From NCBI RefSeq assembly GCF_020622265.1, contig NZ_JACNMQ010000002.1, positions 496,001 through 560,000 on the forward strand: 64,000 bases of DNA, in the 5' to 3' direction. The stretch is from Halomonas sp. M20 (lineage in GTDB: Bacteria; Pseudomonadota; Gammaproteobacteria; Pseudomonadales; Halomonadaceae). This document shows, in pieces, positions 31,671 to 39,866 of this stretch. A program made the position numbers and the translations under genes. The notes beneath the pieces were generated by a model that had not been told where the DNA came from, did no database searches, and was given only the letters and a program-made list of their open reading frames with translations. Every line of letters starts with the position of its first letter. Within the stretch, counting starts at the first letter, position 1.

Positions 31671-34600
31671 GTGGAGATCATCGACAACGTCAGCCGACTA
31701 CTCGGCGACGACCTGAAGGACACCCTGCGTCCCGGCGCCCGGCTCAAGATCGCGGCCTCCTGCTTCTCGATCTACGCCTTTGAAGCGCTCAAGGATGAGC
31801 TGGAGACGCTGGACTCGGTCGAGTTCATCTTCACCTCACCCACCTTTGTGCCGGACCAGGCCAGCGACAAGTTCCGCAAGGAGCACCGTGAGTTCCACAT
31901 CCCCAAGGCGGAGCGCGAGCGCAGCGTCCACGGCAGCGAGTTCGAGATCCAGCTCAAGAACAAGCTGACCCAGCGGGCCATTGCTCGTGAGTGCGCCGAC
32001 TGGATGCGCCGCAAGGCTCGCTTCCGCTCCAACCGCGGCCAGCCGGCCATGCAGCCCTTTGCCGGTGTTGCCGCCCCAGGCGGCGACACCGTCTATATAC
32101 CGCTGCAGGGCTTCACGGCAGTGGATCTGGGCTACCAGCAGGGCAACGCGGTCTCCAACTTCGTCACCCGCTTCAGCGAGCCAGCGCATACCTCTCAGTT
32201 TATGGCCCTCTTCGACCAGCTGTGGCAGGACGAAGAGAAGCTCGAGGACGTCACCGAACGGCTGCGCGAGCATATCGCTTCGGTCTACCGGGAGAACCCG
32301 CCGGAGCGGATCTACTTCCTGATGCTCTACCACATCTTCCATGAGTTTCTGGAAGACCTCAGTGAGGACGTGCTGCCCAACGACCGTACCGGCTACCAAG
32401 ACAGCGCCGTCTGGCAGAAGCTGTTCAACTTCCAGCGTGACGCGGCCACCGGCATCATCAACAAGCTGGAGACCTATAACGGCTGCATCCTGGCCGACAG
32501 CGTGGGGCTCGGGAAGACCTTCACTGCCCTGGCGGTCATCAAGTACTACGAGCTGCGCAACCGTTCCGTGTTGGTGCTGTGCCCCAAGAAGCTCGCCGAC
32601 AACTGGCTGACCTACAACCGCAACCTGACCACCAACGTACTGGCCCAAGACCGCCTGAATTACGACGTACTGTGCCATACCGACCTGCAGCGCACCCGCG
32701 GCGAATCCTTCGGCATGCCGCTGGATCGCGTTAACTGGGGCAACTACGATCTGGTGGTGATCGACGAGTCTCATAACTTCCGCAACAACGACGTCTACAA
32801 GGATCGCGAGACCCGCTACCAGAAGCTGATGAACCAGGTCATCCGTGCGGGTGTGAAGACCAAGGTACTGATGCTCTCGGCCACGCCGGTCAACAACCGC
32901 TTCACCGATCTGAAGAACCAGCTGGCCTTGGCCTACGAGGGCGAAGCCAAGAACCTGACCCGCCATCTTAGCGGCGCCAAGGACATCGAAGGCATCTTCC
33001 GGCGCGCCCAGGCCACATTCAACGAATGGTCGGCGCTCCCGCCCGAGAAGCGCACCACGGGTGTCATCCTGCAGGCGCTGGACTTCGACTTCTTCGAGCT
33101 GCTGGACAGCGTGACCATCGCCCGTTCACGCCGGCATATCGAAACCTTCTACGATACCAGCGATATCGGAAGTTTCCCTGAGCGGCGTAAGCCGCTCTCC
33201 TTTCACTGCCCTCTCACCCACCGAACCGATGTGATCGGCTTCAACGAGATCTTTCAGCAGCTCTCCCAGCTCAAGCTCTCGGTCTACGCCCCGATCAGCT
33301 ACATCCTGCCCAGCCGCCTCAAGAAGTACGAAGAGATGTACGATACTGAAGTGTCCAGTGGCGGCGGTAGCTTCAAGCAGGTGGACCGTGAGAAGAGCTT
33401 GCAAGCCCTGATGACCACCAACCTGCTCAAGCGACTGGAGAGCTCGGTGGCGGCGTTTCGCCTGACGCTGGAGGGGCTTCAGGATAGCTACACAACCATC
33501 CTGAAGAAGATCGAGGCCTTCAATATTACCGGCCGCTCGGAGAGCTTCGCGGATATCACCGCGGCCTTCGAAGACGCCGCCCCCGAAGACGACAGTATCC
33601 CCATGCCGGACGATACCACGGTGGGCAAGAAGGTCCAGATCAGCCTGGAGGACATGGACCTGCCATCCTGGGAGCATGACCTGAGTACTGACCTTGTATG
33701 GATCGAACTGTTGCTGGAGGAAATGGCCAAGGTCACCCCGGCCGATGATGCCAAACTGCAGCACCTCAAAACGCAAATCGCCAGCAAGCTGGCCTCGCCG
33801 ATCAACCCCGGCAACCGCAAGGTGATGATCTTCACCGCCTTTGCGGATACAGCCAAGTACCTCTACGACAATCTGGCGCCTGGTCTGCTGGAGAGTCAGG
33901 ACGTACACACTGGTATGGTGACCGGCAGCGATGCGCCGAAATCGACTATTGGCGCCATGCCCAACAGTCGCCAGCACTACGACTTCCAGGGCCTGCTGAC
34001 GCTGTTCGCCCCGCAGGCCAAGAGCAAGGCCATGGTCTACCCGAGTGAGCCCCGCGAGCTGGACATCCTGATCGGGACCGACTGCATCTCGGAAGGCCAG
34101 AACCTGCAGGACTGCGATTACCTGATCAACTACGACATCCACTGGAACCCGGTGCGCATCATCCAACGCTTCGGGCGCATCGACCGCATCGGCTCACCCA
34201 ACGCCAGCATCCAGCTGGTCAACTACTGGCCGGACATCAGCCTGGACGAGTACATCAACCTCAAGGAGCGGGTCGAGAACCGCATGGTGATCGCCGACGT
34301 CACCGCCACCGGCGACGATAACGTGCTCAATGCCCAGTCCAACGACGTCGCCTACCGTCGCGAGCAGCTGCGCCGCCTGCAGGATGAAGTGGTGGAGATG
34401 GAAGACCTCAAGTCCGGCGTGTCGATCACCGACCTGGGCTTGAACGAGTTCCGAATGGACCTGCTGGGCTACATGAAGGAGAACGGCGACCTGAGCCGAC
34501 TCCCCAACGGCCTGCACACCGTCGTGCCGGCCCACCCCGAGAAGGGCCTGAAACCTGGGATCATCTTCACTCTGCGCAACCTCAATCAGCGGGTAGCTCA

Positions 34601-35036
34601 CCAAGGGCATGGCCTACAGCAGCAGAACCGTCTGCACCCTTTTTATCTGGTCTACATCAGCCACACCGGCGAGGTGATCAGCGACTACACCGAGGTCAAG
34701 CGCCTGCTCGACCTGGCACGCACCGCCTGCAAGGGCTATAGCGAGCCCGTCGAAGCCGTCTATCGTGCCTTCAACGAGGAAACCCAAGACGGCCGGGAGA
34801 TGCACACCTATTCGGCGTTACTGGATCAGGCCATCCGCTCGATGATCGAGGTAAAGGAGGACAGGGACATCGACAGCCTGTTCACCGGTGGCGCGACCAC
34901 GGCGCTAGTCGATATCATCGAAGGGCTCGACGACTTCGAGCTGATTACCTTTATCGTCATTCGTGAGGCAGGCTCAGCCACTTACATGGGCACGGAGCGC
35001 CATGCAGCCAGCAGGGAGAGCGGAAAAGAGACATGA
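31671..35036 (+). CDS. SNF2/HepA-type helicase, first gene of the defence island
   Basis: A 1121-residue superfamily 2 ATPase. Seen: ADSVGLGKT (Walker A, residues 275-283), DESH (365-368), LSATPVNN, and the C-terminal lobe motif QRFGRIDRIG (832-841). The N-terminal part (about 1-140, with FSIYAFEALKDEL and VEFIFTSPTF) resembles the phospholipase-D-like domains often found before such helicases, but I see no HxK motif, so nuclease activity is doubtful. The start is GTG with a GGGGAAG site. Its stop overlaps the next ATG (ATGA). Such helicases accompany restriction-like defence genes; a role in DNA translocation or sensing is inferred. Confidence 0.88.
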   Translation: MEIIDNVSRLLGDDLKDTLRPGARLKIAASCFSIYAFEALKDELETLDSVEFIFTSPTFVPDQASDKFRKEHREFHIPKAERERSVHGSEFEIQLKNKLTQRAIARECADWMRRKARFRSNRGQPAMQPFAGVAAPGGDTVYIPLQGFTAVDLGYQQGNAVSNFVTRFSEPAHTSQFMALFDQLWQDEEKLEDVTERLREHIASVYRENPPERIYFLMLYHIFHEFLEDLSEDVLPNDRTGYQDSAVWQKLFNFQRDAATGIINKLETYNGCILADSVGLGKTFTALAVIKYYELRNRSVLVLCPKKLADNWLTYNRNLTTNVLAQDRLNYDVLCHTDLQRTRGESFGMPLDRVNWGNYDLVVIDESHNFRNNDVYKDRETRYQKLMNQVIRAGVKTKVLMLSATPVNNRFTDLKNQLALAYEGEAKNLTRHLSGAKDIEGIFRRAQATFNEWSALPPEKRTTGVILQALDFDFFELLDSVTIARSRRHIETFYDTSDIGSFPERRKPLSFHCPLTHRTDVIGFNEIFQQLSQLKLSVYAPISYILPSRLKKYEEMYDTEVSSGGGSFKQVDREKSLQALMTTNLLKRLESSVAAFRLTLEGLQDSYTTILKKIEAFNITGRSESFADITAAFEDAAPEDDSIPMPDDTTVGKKVQISLEDMDLPSWEHDLSTDLVWIELLLEEMAKVTPADDAKLQHLKTQIASKLASPINPGNRKVMIFTAFADTAKYLYDNLAPGLLESQDVHTGMVTGSDAPKSTIGAMPNSRQHYDFQGLLTLFAPQAKSKAMVYPSEPRELDILIGTDCISEGQNLQDCDYLINYDIHWNPVRIIQRFGRIDRIGSPNASIQLVNYWPDISLDEYINLKERVENRMVIADVTATGDDNVLNAQSNDVAYRREQLRRLQDEVVEMEDLKSGVSITDLGLNEFRMDLLGYMKENGDLSRLPNGLHTVVPAHPEKGLKPGIIFTLRNLNQRVAHQGHGLQQQNRLHPFYLVYISHTGEVISDYTEVKRLLDLARTACKGYSEPVEAVYRAFNEETQDGREMHTYSALLDQAIRSMIEVKEDRDIDSLFTGGATTALVDIIEGLDDFELITFIVIREAGSATYMGTERHAASRESGKET

Positions 35037-35701
35037 CGGCACCGCTCTACCAGTACCCCCACAAGACGCTGCTCGGCCGCGTGGTGGCCAAGCAGCGCAT
35101 ACTGGCGCAGGTGCGGGCCACCGCCAAGCTCCGGGAGCGCCTGCGGGACGACGTCGCCCAGATCACCTGGCATGCCAAGCTGGCCCATGGCACGCTCAAC
35201 CTGCCCGGCACCTTTGAGGTGCCGGAGCTGCAGGTCTTCGTGATTACCCTCAAGCGCGATGATCTGCACCGAGACGTGCTGCGGGCCATCGACCGTGCCA
35301 TTCCCTTTCCGATCCTGTTCGAGCTACATGGCGGCCGCGGCATCCGGGTCACCGCTGCCTACAAGCGACCCAGCCAGGCCGATCCCAGCAAATGGGTGCT
35401 GGATGACCACTACGCCAGCAGCGACTGGCAGCCAGCCGAGACGCCTAGGCAACAGCTGCCCACGGCCATTGATCTGAAACAGCTCTACCAGCAGCTGCTG
35501 CGTAGCCTGCTTCCATCGCCGGCGCATGAGGGCGAAGCCCTGCCGGATCAGCTGGAGCGCTTGAGGGCCCTGGAAGCCCTAAAGAAGGATGCCGACAAGC
35601 TCGATAAGCGCCTTCGCAACGAAAAACAGTTCAACCGCAAGGTCGAGATCAACGCCGAGCTGCGTTCGATCCGTGAGAAAATTGCCGACTATGACACCTG
35701 A
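35033..35701 (+). CDS. DUF4391 family protein
   Basis: A 222-residue protein that I recognise as DUF4391-like, a family usually encoded between a large helicase and a type III-like methyltransferase. Visible: an N-terminal basic region (LGRVVAKQRILAQVRATAKLRERL), a hydrophobic core with ELQVFVITLKRDDL and FPILFEL, and a C-terminal coiled-coil-like helix rich in Lys, Arg and Glu (about 175-222). No catalytic motif was recognised and no biochemical function is known to me. It overlaps the helicase by 4 bp, which suggests the two products act together. Confidence 0.75.
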   Translation: MTAPLYQYPHKTLLGRVVAKQRILAQVRATAKLRERLRDDVAQITWHAKLAHGTLNLPGTFEVPELQVFVITLKRDDLHRDVLRAIDRAIPFPILFELHGGRGIRVTAAYKRPSQADPSKWVLDDHYASSDWQPAETPRQQLPTAIDLKQLYQQLLRSLLPSPAHEGEALPDQLERLRALEALKKDADKLDKRLRNEKQFNRKVEINAELRSIREKIADYDT

Positions 35702-35735
35702 TCACGACCGCAGAGGTCCGGAGACACGCAACACC

Positions 35736-37670
35736 ATGGACAAGTTGAAAATGCACTCGCCCAACCTGACCGAGGACAGTATCGCCAAGCTGGCCGAGCT
35801 CTTCCCTAGCTGCGTCACGGAAGCGCGGGATGAGCAGGGGCGGGTGAAGCAAGCCATCGACTTCGACCAGCTGCGCCAGGAGCTCTCCGACCATATCGTC
35901 GATGGGCCCCAGGAGCGCTATCACCTCAACTGGCCCGGCAAGCGGGAAGCCCTGCTGGCAGCCAATGCGCCCATTGCCAAGACCCTACGCCCCTGTCGGG
36001 AAGAGAGTGTCGATTTTGATAATACGAAAAACCTTTTCATCGAGGGAGATAACCTTGAGGCTCTAAAACTCCTCCAAGAAACTTATCTCGGGAAGGTGAA
36101 GGTTATTTATATTGATCCACCTTATAATACGGGGAATGATTTTGTCTATCATGATAAGTATTGTTCAACAGTAAATGATTATTTAAATTCTTCATTGCAA
36201 AAAGATGAGCATGGGGAACGCTTAGTCGCAAACCCTGAGACAAGTGGAAGATTCCATTCAGATTGGCTAAGCATGATGTACCCCAGATTGCGTCTAGCAA
36301 AAAATTTATTGCGTGATGACGGAGTCATTTTCATCTCTATCGATGATGGAGAAGTGTCTGGACTAATCAAGGTTTGCGAGGAAATATTTGGTGGTGAGAA
36401 TTTTGTTGGGTCAGTTTCTTGGAGGAAAAAGAGGAAAGGAAGCTTTCTTTCTAAAAAAATTGTTTCTGTTACAGAGTGGTTGCTTGTTTTCAGTAAGAGC
36501 CCCGATATTAAGCTCTACGGTGGAAAAGCCGATGAGGCTGAATCGCAACCATTGATAAAAAGAACCAACCCGGTTGGGAAGCTCGTTTTTCCAGAAGGCT
36601 CTATTTCAACAAGATTAAACGATGGAGTATATGAAAAAGGAGTCTATGGTAATGGCTCTAGCGCTGTAGAGCTTCTAGATGATACTGAAGTTTCAAATGG
36701 GTTTTTCTCGACTTCTCTTTTTGTTAAAGGTCCATTTGTCTGGAGTCAGTCATATCTGGATGATCAGTTTAGTAAGGGTGCTACCTTTACAGTAAATACT
36801 ATTAATTTTCAAATAAGGGCTTTTAAGGCGCCTGATGAAAATTCATTTAAGGGTCTTTCTTCGTTAATTGATGGGGTTGAATTTGGGGCTACTAATGAAG
36901 CAGGTTATGAGCAGCTGAAGTGGCTCCTTGAGGCTGAGGGTATTATGAGCTACCCAAAACCCTTTCAGTATATAGAAATACTGCTAGATGCTGCTGCTCA
37001 TTGGGATCATGATGCATTGGTCATGGACTTTTTTTCGGGCTCATCTACGACTGGTCATGCTGTAATGAGCTTGAATTCTAAGGACGGTGGGAATAGACGG
37101 CATATTGCAATTCAGCTGGCTGAAGAATGCGAAATTAGCAGTGCGGCTTACCAGGCTGGATACACTACTGTGGCAGAAATTGGCAAAGAGCGGCTCCGGC
37201 GAAGTGGTCAGAATATTCTCCAAGGCGAACATCACTCTGGATGGCTTAAGGATGTCGGTTTTCGTGTCTTTAAGTTAGATAATTCAAATATGGATGACAT
37301 CTGGTACTCACCGGATGGGTTGAAGCAATCTGATATCCTTGGCCTTGTTGATAACATTCGTAAAGGCCGTACATCTGAAGACCTTCTCTTCCAAATCTTG
37401 CTTGACTGGGGCGTAGACCTTTCGCTTCCCATTTCTCGCCAGGAGCTTGATGGAAAAACCGTCTTCTTCGTCGATGGAGACGAGAAGTATATGGCCCTGG
37501 CCGCTTGCTTCGACCTGGATATCGACGAGGCATTCGTCAAGCAGCTCGCCGAATACGAGCCGCTGCGCGTAGTGTTCCGCGATGCCGGCTTTGCCAGCGA
37601 CAGCGTCAAGATCAACGTCGAGCAGGTCTTCGCCCAGAAGTCGCCCAATACCGAGGTGAAGGTGATATGA
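35736..37670 (+). CDS. Type III-like N6-adenine DNA methyltransferase (Mod), mosaic
   Basis: The 644-residue product is a beta-class amino-methyltransferase: DPPYNTG (residues 127-133) comes before the AdoMet motif DFFSGSSTTGHAV (431-443), with the target-recognition part between and around them. This is the class of type III Mod subunits. Base composition is split: 35881-35940 is 38/60 GC, 36121-36180 only 17/60, and 37561-37620 again 38/60, so the core (about 36005-37430) came from an AT-rich source. ATG 35736 has GGAG upstream; an ATG at 35691 is possible. It overlaps the RhuM remnant by 4 bp. The methylation site is unknown. Confidence 0.88.
   Translation: MDKLKMHSPNLTEDSIAKLAELFPSCVTEARDEQGRVKQAIDFDQLRQELSDHIVDGPQERYHLNWPGKREALLAANAPIAKTLRPCREESVDFDNTKNLFIEGDNLEALKLLQETYLGKVKVIYIDPPYNTGNDFVYHDKYCSTVNDYLNSSLQKDEHGERLVANPETSGRFHSDWLSMMYPRLRLAKNLLRDDGVIFISIDDGEVSGLIKVCEEIFGGENFVGSVSWRKKRKGSFLSKKIVSVTEWLLVFSKSPDIKLYGGKADEAESQPLIKRTNPVGKLVFPEGSISTRLNDGVYEKGVYGNGSSAVELLDDTEVSNGFFSTSLFVKGPFVWSQSYLDDQFSKGATFTVNTINFQIRAFKAPDENSFKGLSSLIDGVEFGATNEAGYEQLKWLLEAEGIMSYPKPFQYIEILLDAAAHWDHDALVMDFFSGSSTTGHAVMSLNSKDGGNRRHIAIQLAEECEISSAAYQAGYTTVAEIGKERLRRSGQNILQGEHHSGWLKDVGFRVFKLDNSNMDDIWYSPDGLKQSDILGLVDNIRKGRTSEDLLFQILLDWGVDLSLPISRQELDGKTVFFVDGDEKYMALAACFDLDIDEAFVKQLAEYEPLRVVFRDAGFASDSVKINVEQVFAQKSPNTEVKVI
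37617..37667 (+). repeat. Mod 3'-end sequence, copy 1 of 2
   Basis: The last 17 codons of mod before its stop (VEQVFAQKSPNTEVKVI) match 43 of 51 bases with 38031-38081, including a 24-base identical core. Here it is in frame and functional as the C-terminus of Mod. Confidence 0.85.
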
Positions 37671-38092
37671 CCAAGGGCAAAAATGGCCAGGGCAGCCAAC
37701 TGATTCGCAACAGCACGGCGGAATTTCTGATTTTCACCGGGCAAAGCGGTGAGCAGAGCATCGAGGCTCGCTGCGAGGATGGCACCATCTGGCTCTCGCA
37801 GAAGCTCATCGCCGAGCTGTTCGGTGTCACCAAGCCCACCATCAATGAGCACCTCAAGAATGTTTATGTCGAGGGCGAGCTGGACCACGAGGCAACTGTT
37901 AGGAAATTCCGAACGGTTCAACAGGAGGGCCAGCGAAAGGTCTCCCGCTCGGTGGAATACTACAATCTAGATGCCATCATTTCAGTAGGCTACCGGGTCA
38001 ACTCGATCCGTGCGACCCAGTTCCGGCAGTGCCGAGCAGATCTTCGCCCAGAAGTCGCCCAATATCAACGTCAAGGTAATCTCACCCGATGA
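37667..38092 (+). pseudogene. RhuM-family gene, truncated and fused to a mod 3'-end remnant
   Basis: The frame opens at an ATG overlapping the mod stop. About 120 residues resemble the N-terminal part of RhuM-family proteins (EDGTIWLSQKLIAELFGV, PTINEHLKNVYVEGEL, VEYYNLDAIISVGYRVNS, IRATQFRQ), which normally exceed 300 residues. After FRQ the sequence stops being RhuM and becomes a second mod 3' end in another frame, giving a 20-residue nonsense tail. Its stop overlaps the next start (ATGA), so translation may continue. RhuM function is unsettled; this copy is probably inactive. Confidence 0.8.
38031..38081 (+). repeat. Orphan mod 3'-end remnant, copy 2 of 2
   Basis: In its own frame it reads AEQIFAQKSPNINVKVI, the end of a type III-like Mod, then a TCA where mod has its stop codon. 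Nothing upstream is mod-like: the RhuM remnant joins directly at about 38028-38031. This is the scar of a deletion that removed the rest of RhuM and nearly all of a second mod allele. Confidence 0.8.
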
Positions 38093-39753
38093 GCATGGAC
38101 GAGCAGGCGCTGACGCAGTTGCTGCACTCCCTGATCGAGCGCTGGGAGAGCGAGGTGGTCGAATTCAAGCGCGGTGGCAAGGGCTTCTCCACCTCGGACT
38201 TGGGCAAGTACCTCTCGGCGTTGGCTAATGAGGCGAACCTGCGAGCCGGTGAAAGCGCCTGGCTGGTCTTTGGGATCGACGACAAGACCCGACGCATCCT
38301 GGGGTCCGAGTTTCGGCAAGCCTCCGGTGAGCTCGACAGGCTCAAGATGCAGATAGCCGACGGCACCGAGCCCAGCATCACCTTCCGCAACATCCACGAG
38401 CTGCAAACTTCAGAGGGCCGGGTGTTGCTGTTCGAGATTCCGGCCGCGCCGATGGGGATGCCTATCGCCTGGCAAGGGCACTACTATGCCCGCGCCGGGG
38501 AAAGCCTGACCAGCCTTAGCCTGGACAAGCTGGATGCGATCCGGCGACAGACCGAGGCCACCGACTGGTCCGTTCAGCTGGTGCCGAATGCCACGCTCGA
38601 TCATCTCGACCCCGAGGCGGTCAGCAAGGCCCGCGAATCCTTCGCCCAGAAGTACGCCAACCGCTTTGAAACCGGCGAAGTGAAGGACTGGCCGCTGGCG
38701 ACCTTCCTAGATCGCGCCAAGCTGACGTTGGACGGCAAGGTGACCCGGGCGGCCATCCTCCTGCTCGGCAAGGAGGAGGCAGCACCACTACTATCCCCTC
38801 ATCCGACGCAGCTGACCTGGAAGCTGGAGGGGCCGGAGCGAGCCTATGAGCATTTCGCACCGCCTTTTCTGTTGACCACCACACAGCTGTATCAGCGTAT
38901 TCGCAATATCCAACTGCGACTGCTACCACAGGACGAGTTGCTGCCTGTCGAGGTCTCCAAGTACGACCAAAAAATCGTATTGGAAGCATTACACAACTGC
39001 ATTGCGCATCAGGACTACGTCCGCAATGCTCGTGTGGTGGTGATCGAGCATTCCGACCGCCTGGTGTTTGAAAATGAAGGCAACTTTTTCGATGGCGAGC
39101 CCAGCGACTACCTGGAAGGGCACCGGGTCCCGAGGCGCTACCGCAACCCCTTCCTGACTCAGGCCATGGCGGAGCTCAACATGATAGATACCATGGGCTA
39201 CGGCATTCATGACATGTATTCGCGCCAAGCCAAGCGTTACCTTCCGTTACCGGACTATGACCTGAGCGAGCCAGGTGCCGTCAGGCTGAGCATTTATGGC
39301 GGTGTGGTCGACTCAGCTTATAGCCGTCTGTTAATCCAGAAAACGGATCTGCCTCTGATTGACGTATTAGCGCTGGATCGAATACAAAAAAAGCTGCCGA
39401 TTGCTGATGAAGCGATAGCTCGTCTCAAGCGAGCCGGTCTAATTGAAGGGCGCAAACCCAATTTCCACGTATCCGCTCGTGTGGCCGGGGCGACTGCCGG
39501 CAAGGCGGACTACATTCGCACCCGCGCTCAGGACGATGAGTTCTACGCCAAACTATTGACGGATTATCTCGAAAAATTTGGTCAGGCCAACCGCGCCGAG
39601 GTTGAGGCACTACTGTCCGACAAGCTCAGCGATGCTCTCAAAAATGAGCAAAAACGCCATAAAATTAGCAATCTACTGACTAAACTTCGACGTCGTGGAG
39701 CAATCCGGAACATAGGTTCACGTGGCAAACCTACCTGGACGCTTGCAGAATGA
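38089..39753 (+). CDS. AlbA_2/Schlafen-like ATP-binding protein
   Basis: A 554-residue protein. The N-terminal region (about 15-140: ESEVVEFKRGGKGFSTSDLGKYLSAL-type start, then AWLVFGIDD) is an AlbA_2 (Schlafen AlbA) domain. The middle and C-terminal region (about 290-420, with ALHNCIAHQDY and VFENEG) looks like the GHKL-like ATP-binding domain that follows AlbA_2 in many proteins annotated as transcriptional regulators. The end is predicted to carry winged-helix-like segments. The start overlaps the RhuM remnant stop. It may regulate the island or act as a defence nuclease or ATPase; I cannot decide from sequence. Confidence 0.8.
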   Translation: MSMDEQALTQLLHSLIERWESEVVEFKRGGKGFSTSDLGKYLSALANEANLRAGESAWLVFGIDDKTRRILGSEFRQASGELDRLKMQIADGTEPSITFRNIHELQTSEGRVLLFEIPAAPMGMPIAWQGHYYARAGESLTSLSLDKLDAIRRQTEATDWSVQLVPNATLDHLDPEAVSKARESFAQKYANRFETGEVKDWPLATFLDRAKLTLDGKVTRAAILLLGKEEAAPLLSPHPTQLTWKLEGPERAYEHFAPPFLLTTTQLYQRIRNIQLRLLPQDELLPVEVSKYDQKIVLEALHNCIAHQDYVRNARVVVIEHSDRLVFENEGNFFDGEPSDYLEGHRVPRRYRNPFLTQAMAELNMIDTMGYGIHDMYSRQAKRYLPLPDYDLSEPGAVRLSIYGGVVDSAYSRLLIQKTDLPLIDVLALDRIQKKLPIADEAIARLKRAGLIEGRKPNFHVSARVAGATAGKADYIRTRAQDDEFYAKLLTDYLEKFGQANRAEVEALLSDKLSDALKNEQKRHKISNLLTKLRRRGAIRNIGSRGKPTWTLAE

Positions 39754-39810
39754 AAAAGAGCTGAAGGCTCAATCTATTTATAATTTAATCTTAATTATCA
39801 AGCGTTTATT

Positions 39811-39859
39811 CTTTCTGCATGATGGTCGAAAAAATGTGATGCAGAAAGCATGCAGAAAG
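39811..39859. promoter_or_regulatory. Three copies of a 10-bp motif before the Res gene
   Basis: CTTTCTGCAT (39811-39820) is repeated twice in inverse orientation as ATGCAGAAAG at 39839-39848 and 39850-39859. The last copy overlaps the Shine-Dalgarno region of the next gene (AGAAAGGAAC before ATG 39867). The spacer 39754-39866 is AT-rich, unlike its flanks. This looks like an operator or RNA hairpin that controls the restriction subunit separately from the methyltransferase. No binding factor is known. Confidence 0.5.
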
Positions 39860-39866
39860 GAACAGC

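Noticed and set aside
36453..37035. A7 (36453-36459) and T7 (37029-37035) tracts in mod as phase-variation switches
   Set aside because: Seven-base homopolymers are expected by chance in AT-rich DNA. The frame is intact and there are no tetra- or pentanucleotide repeats of the kind known in phase-variable mod genes.
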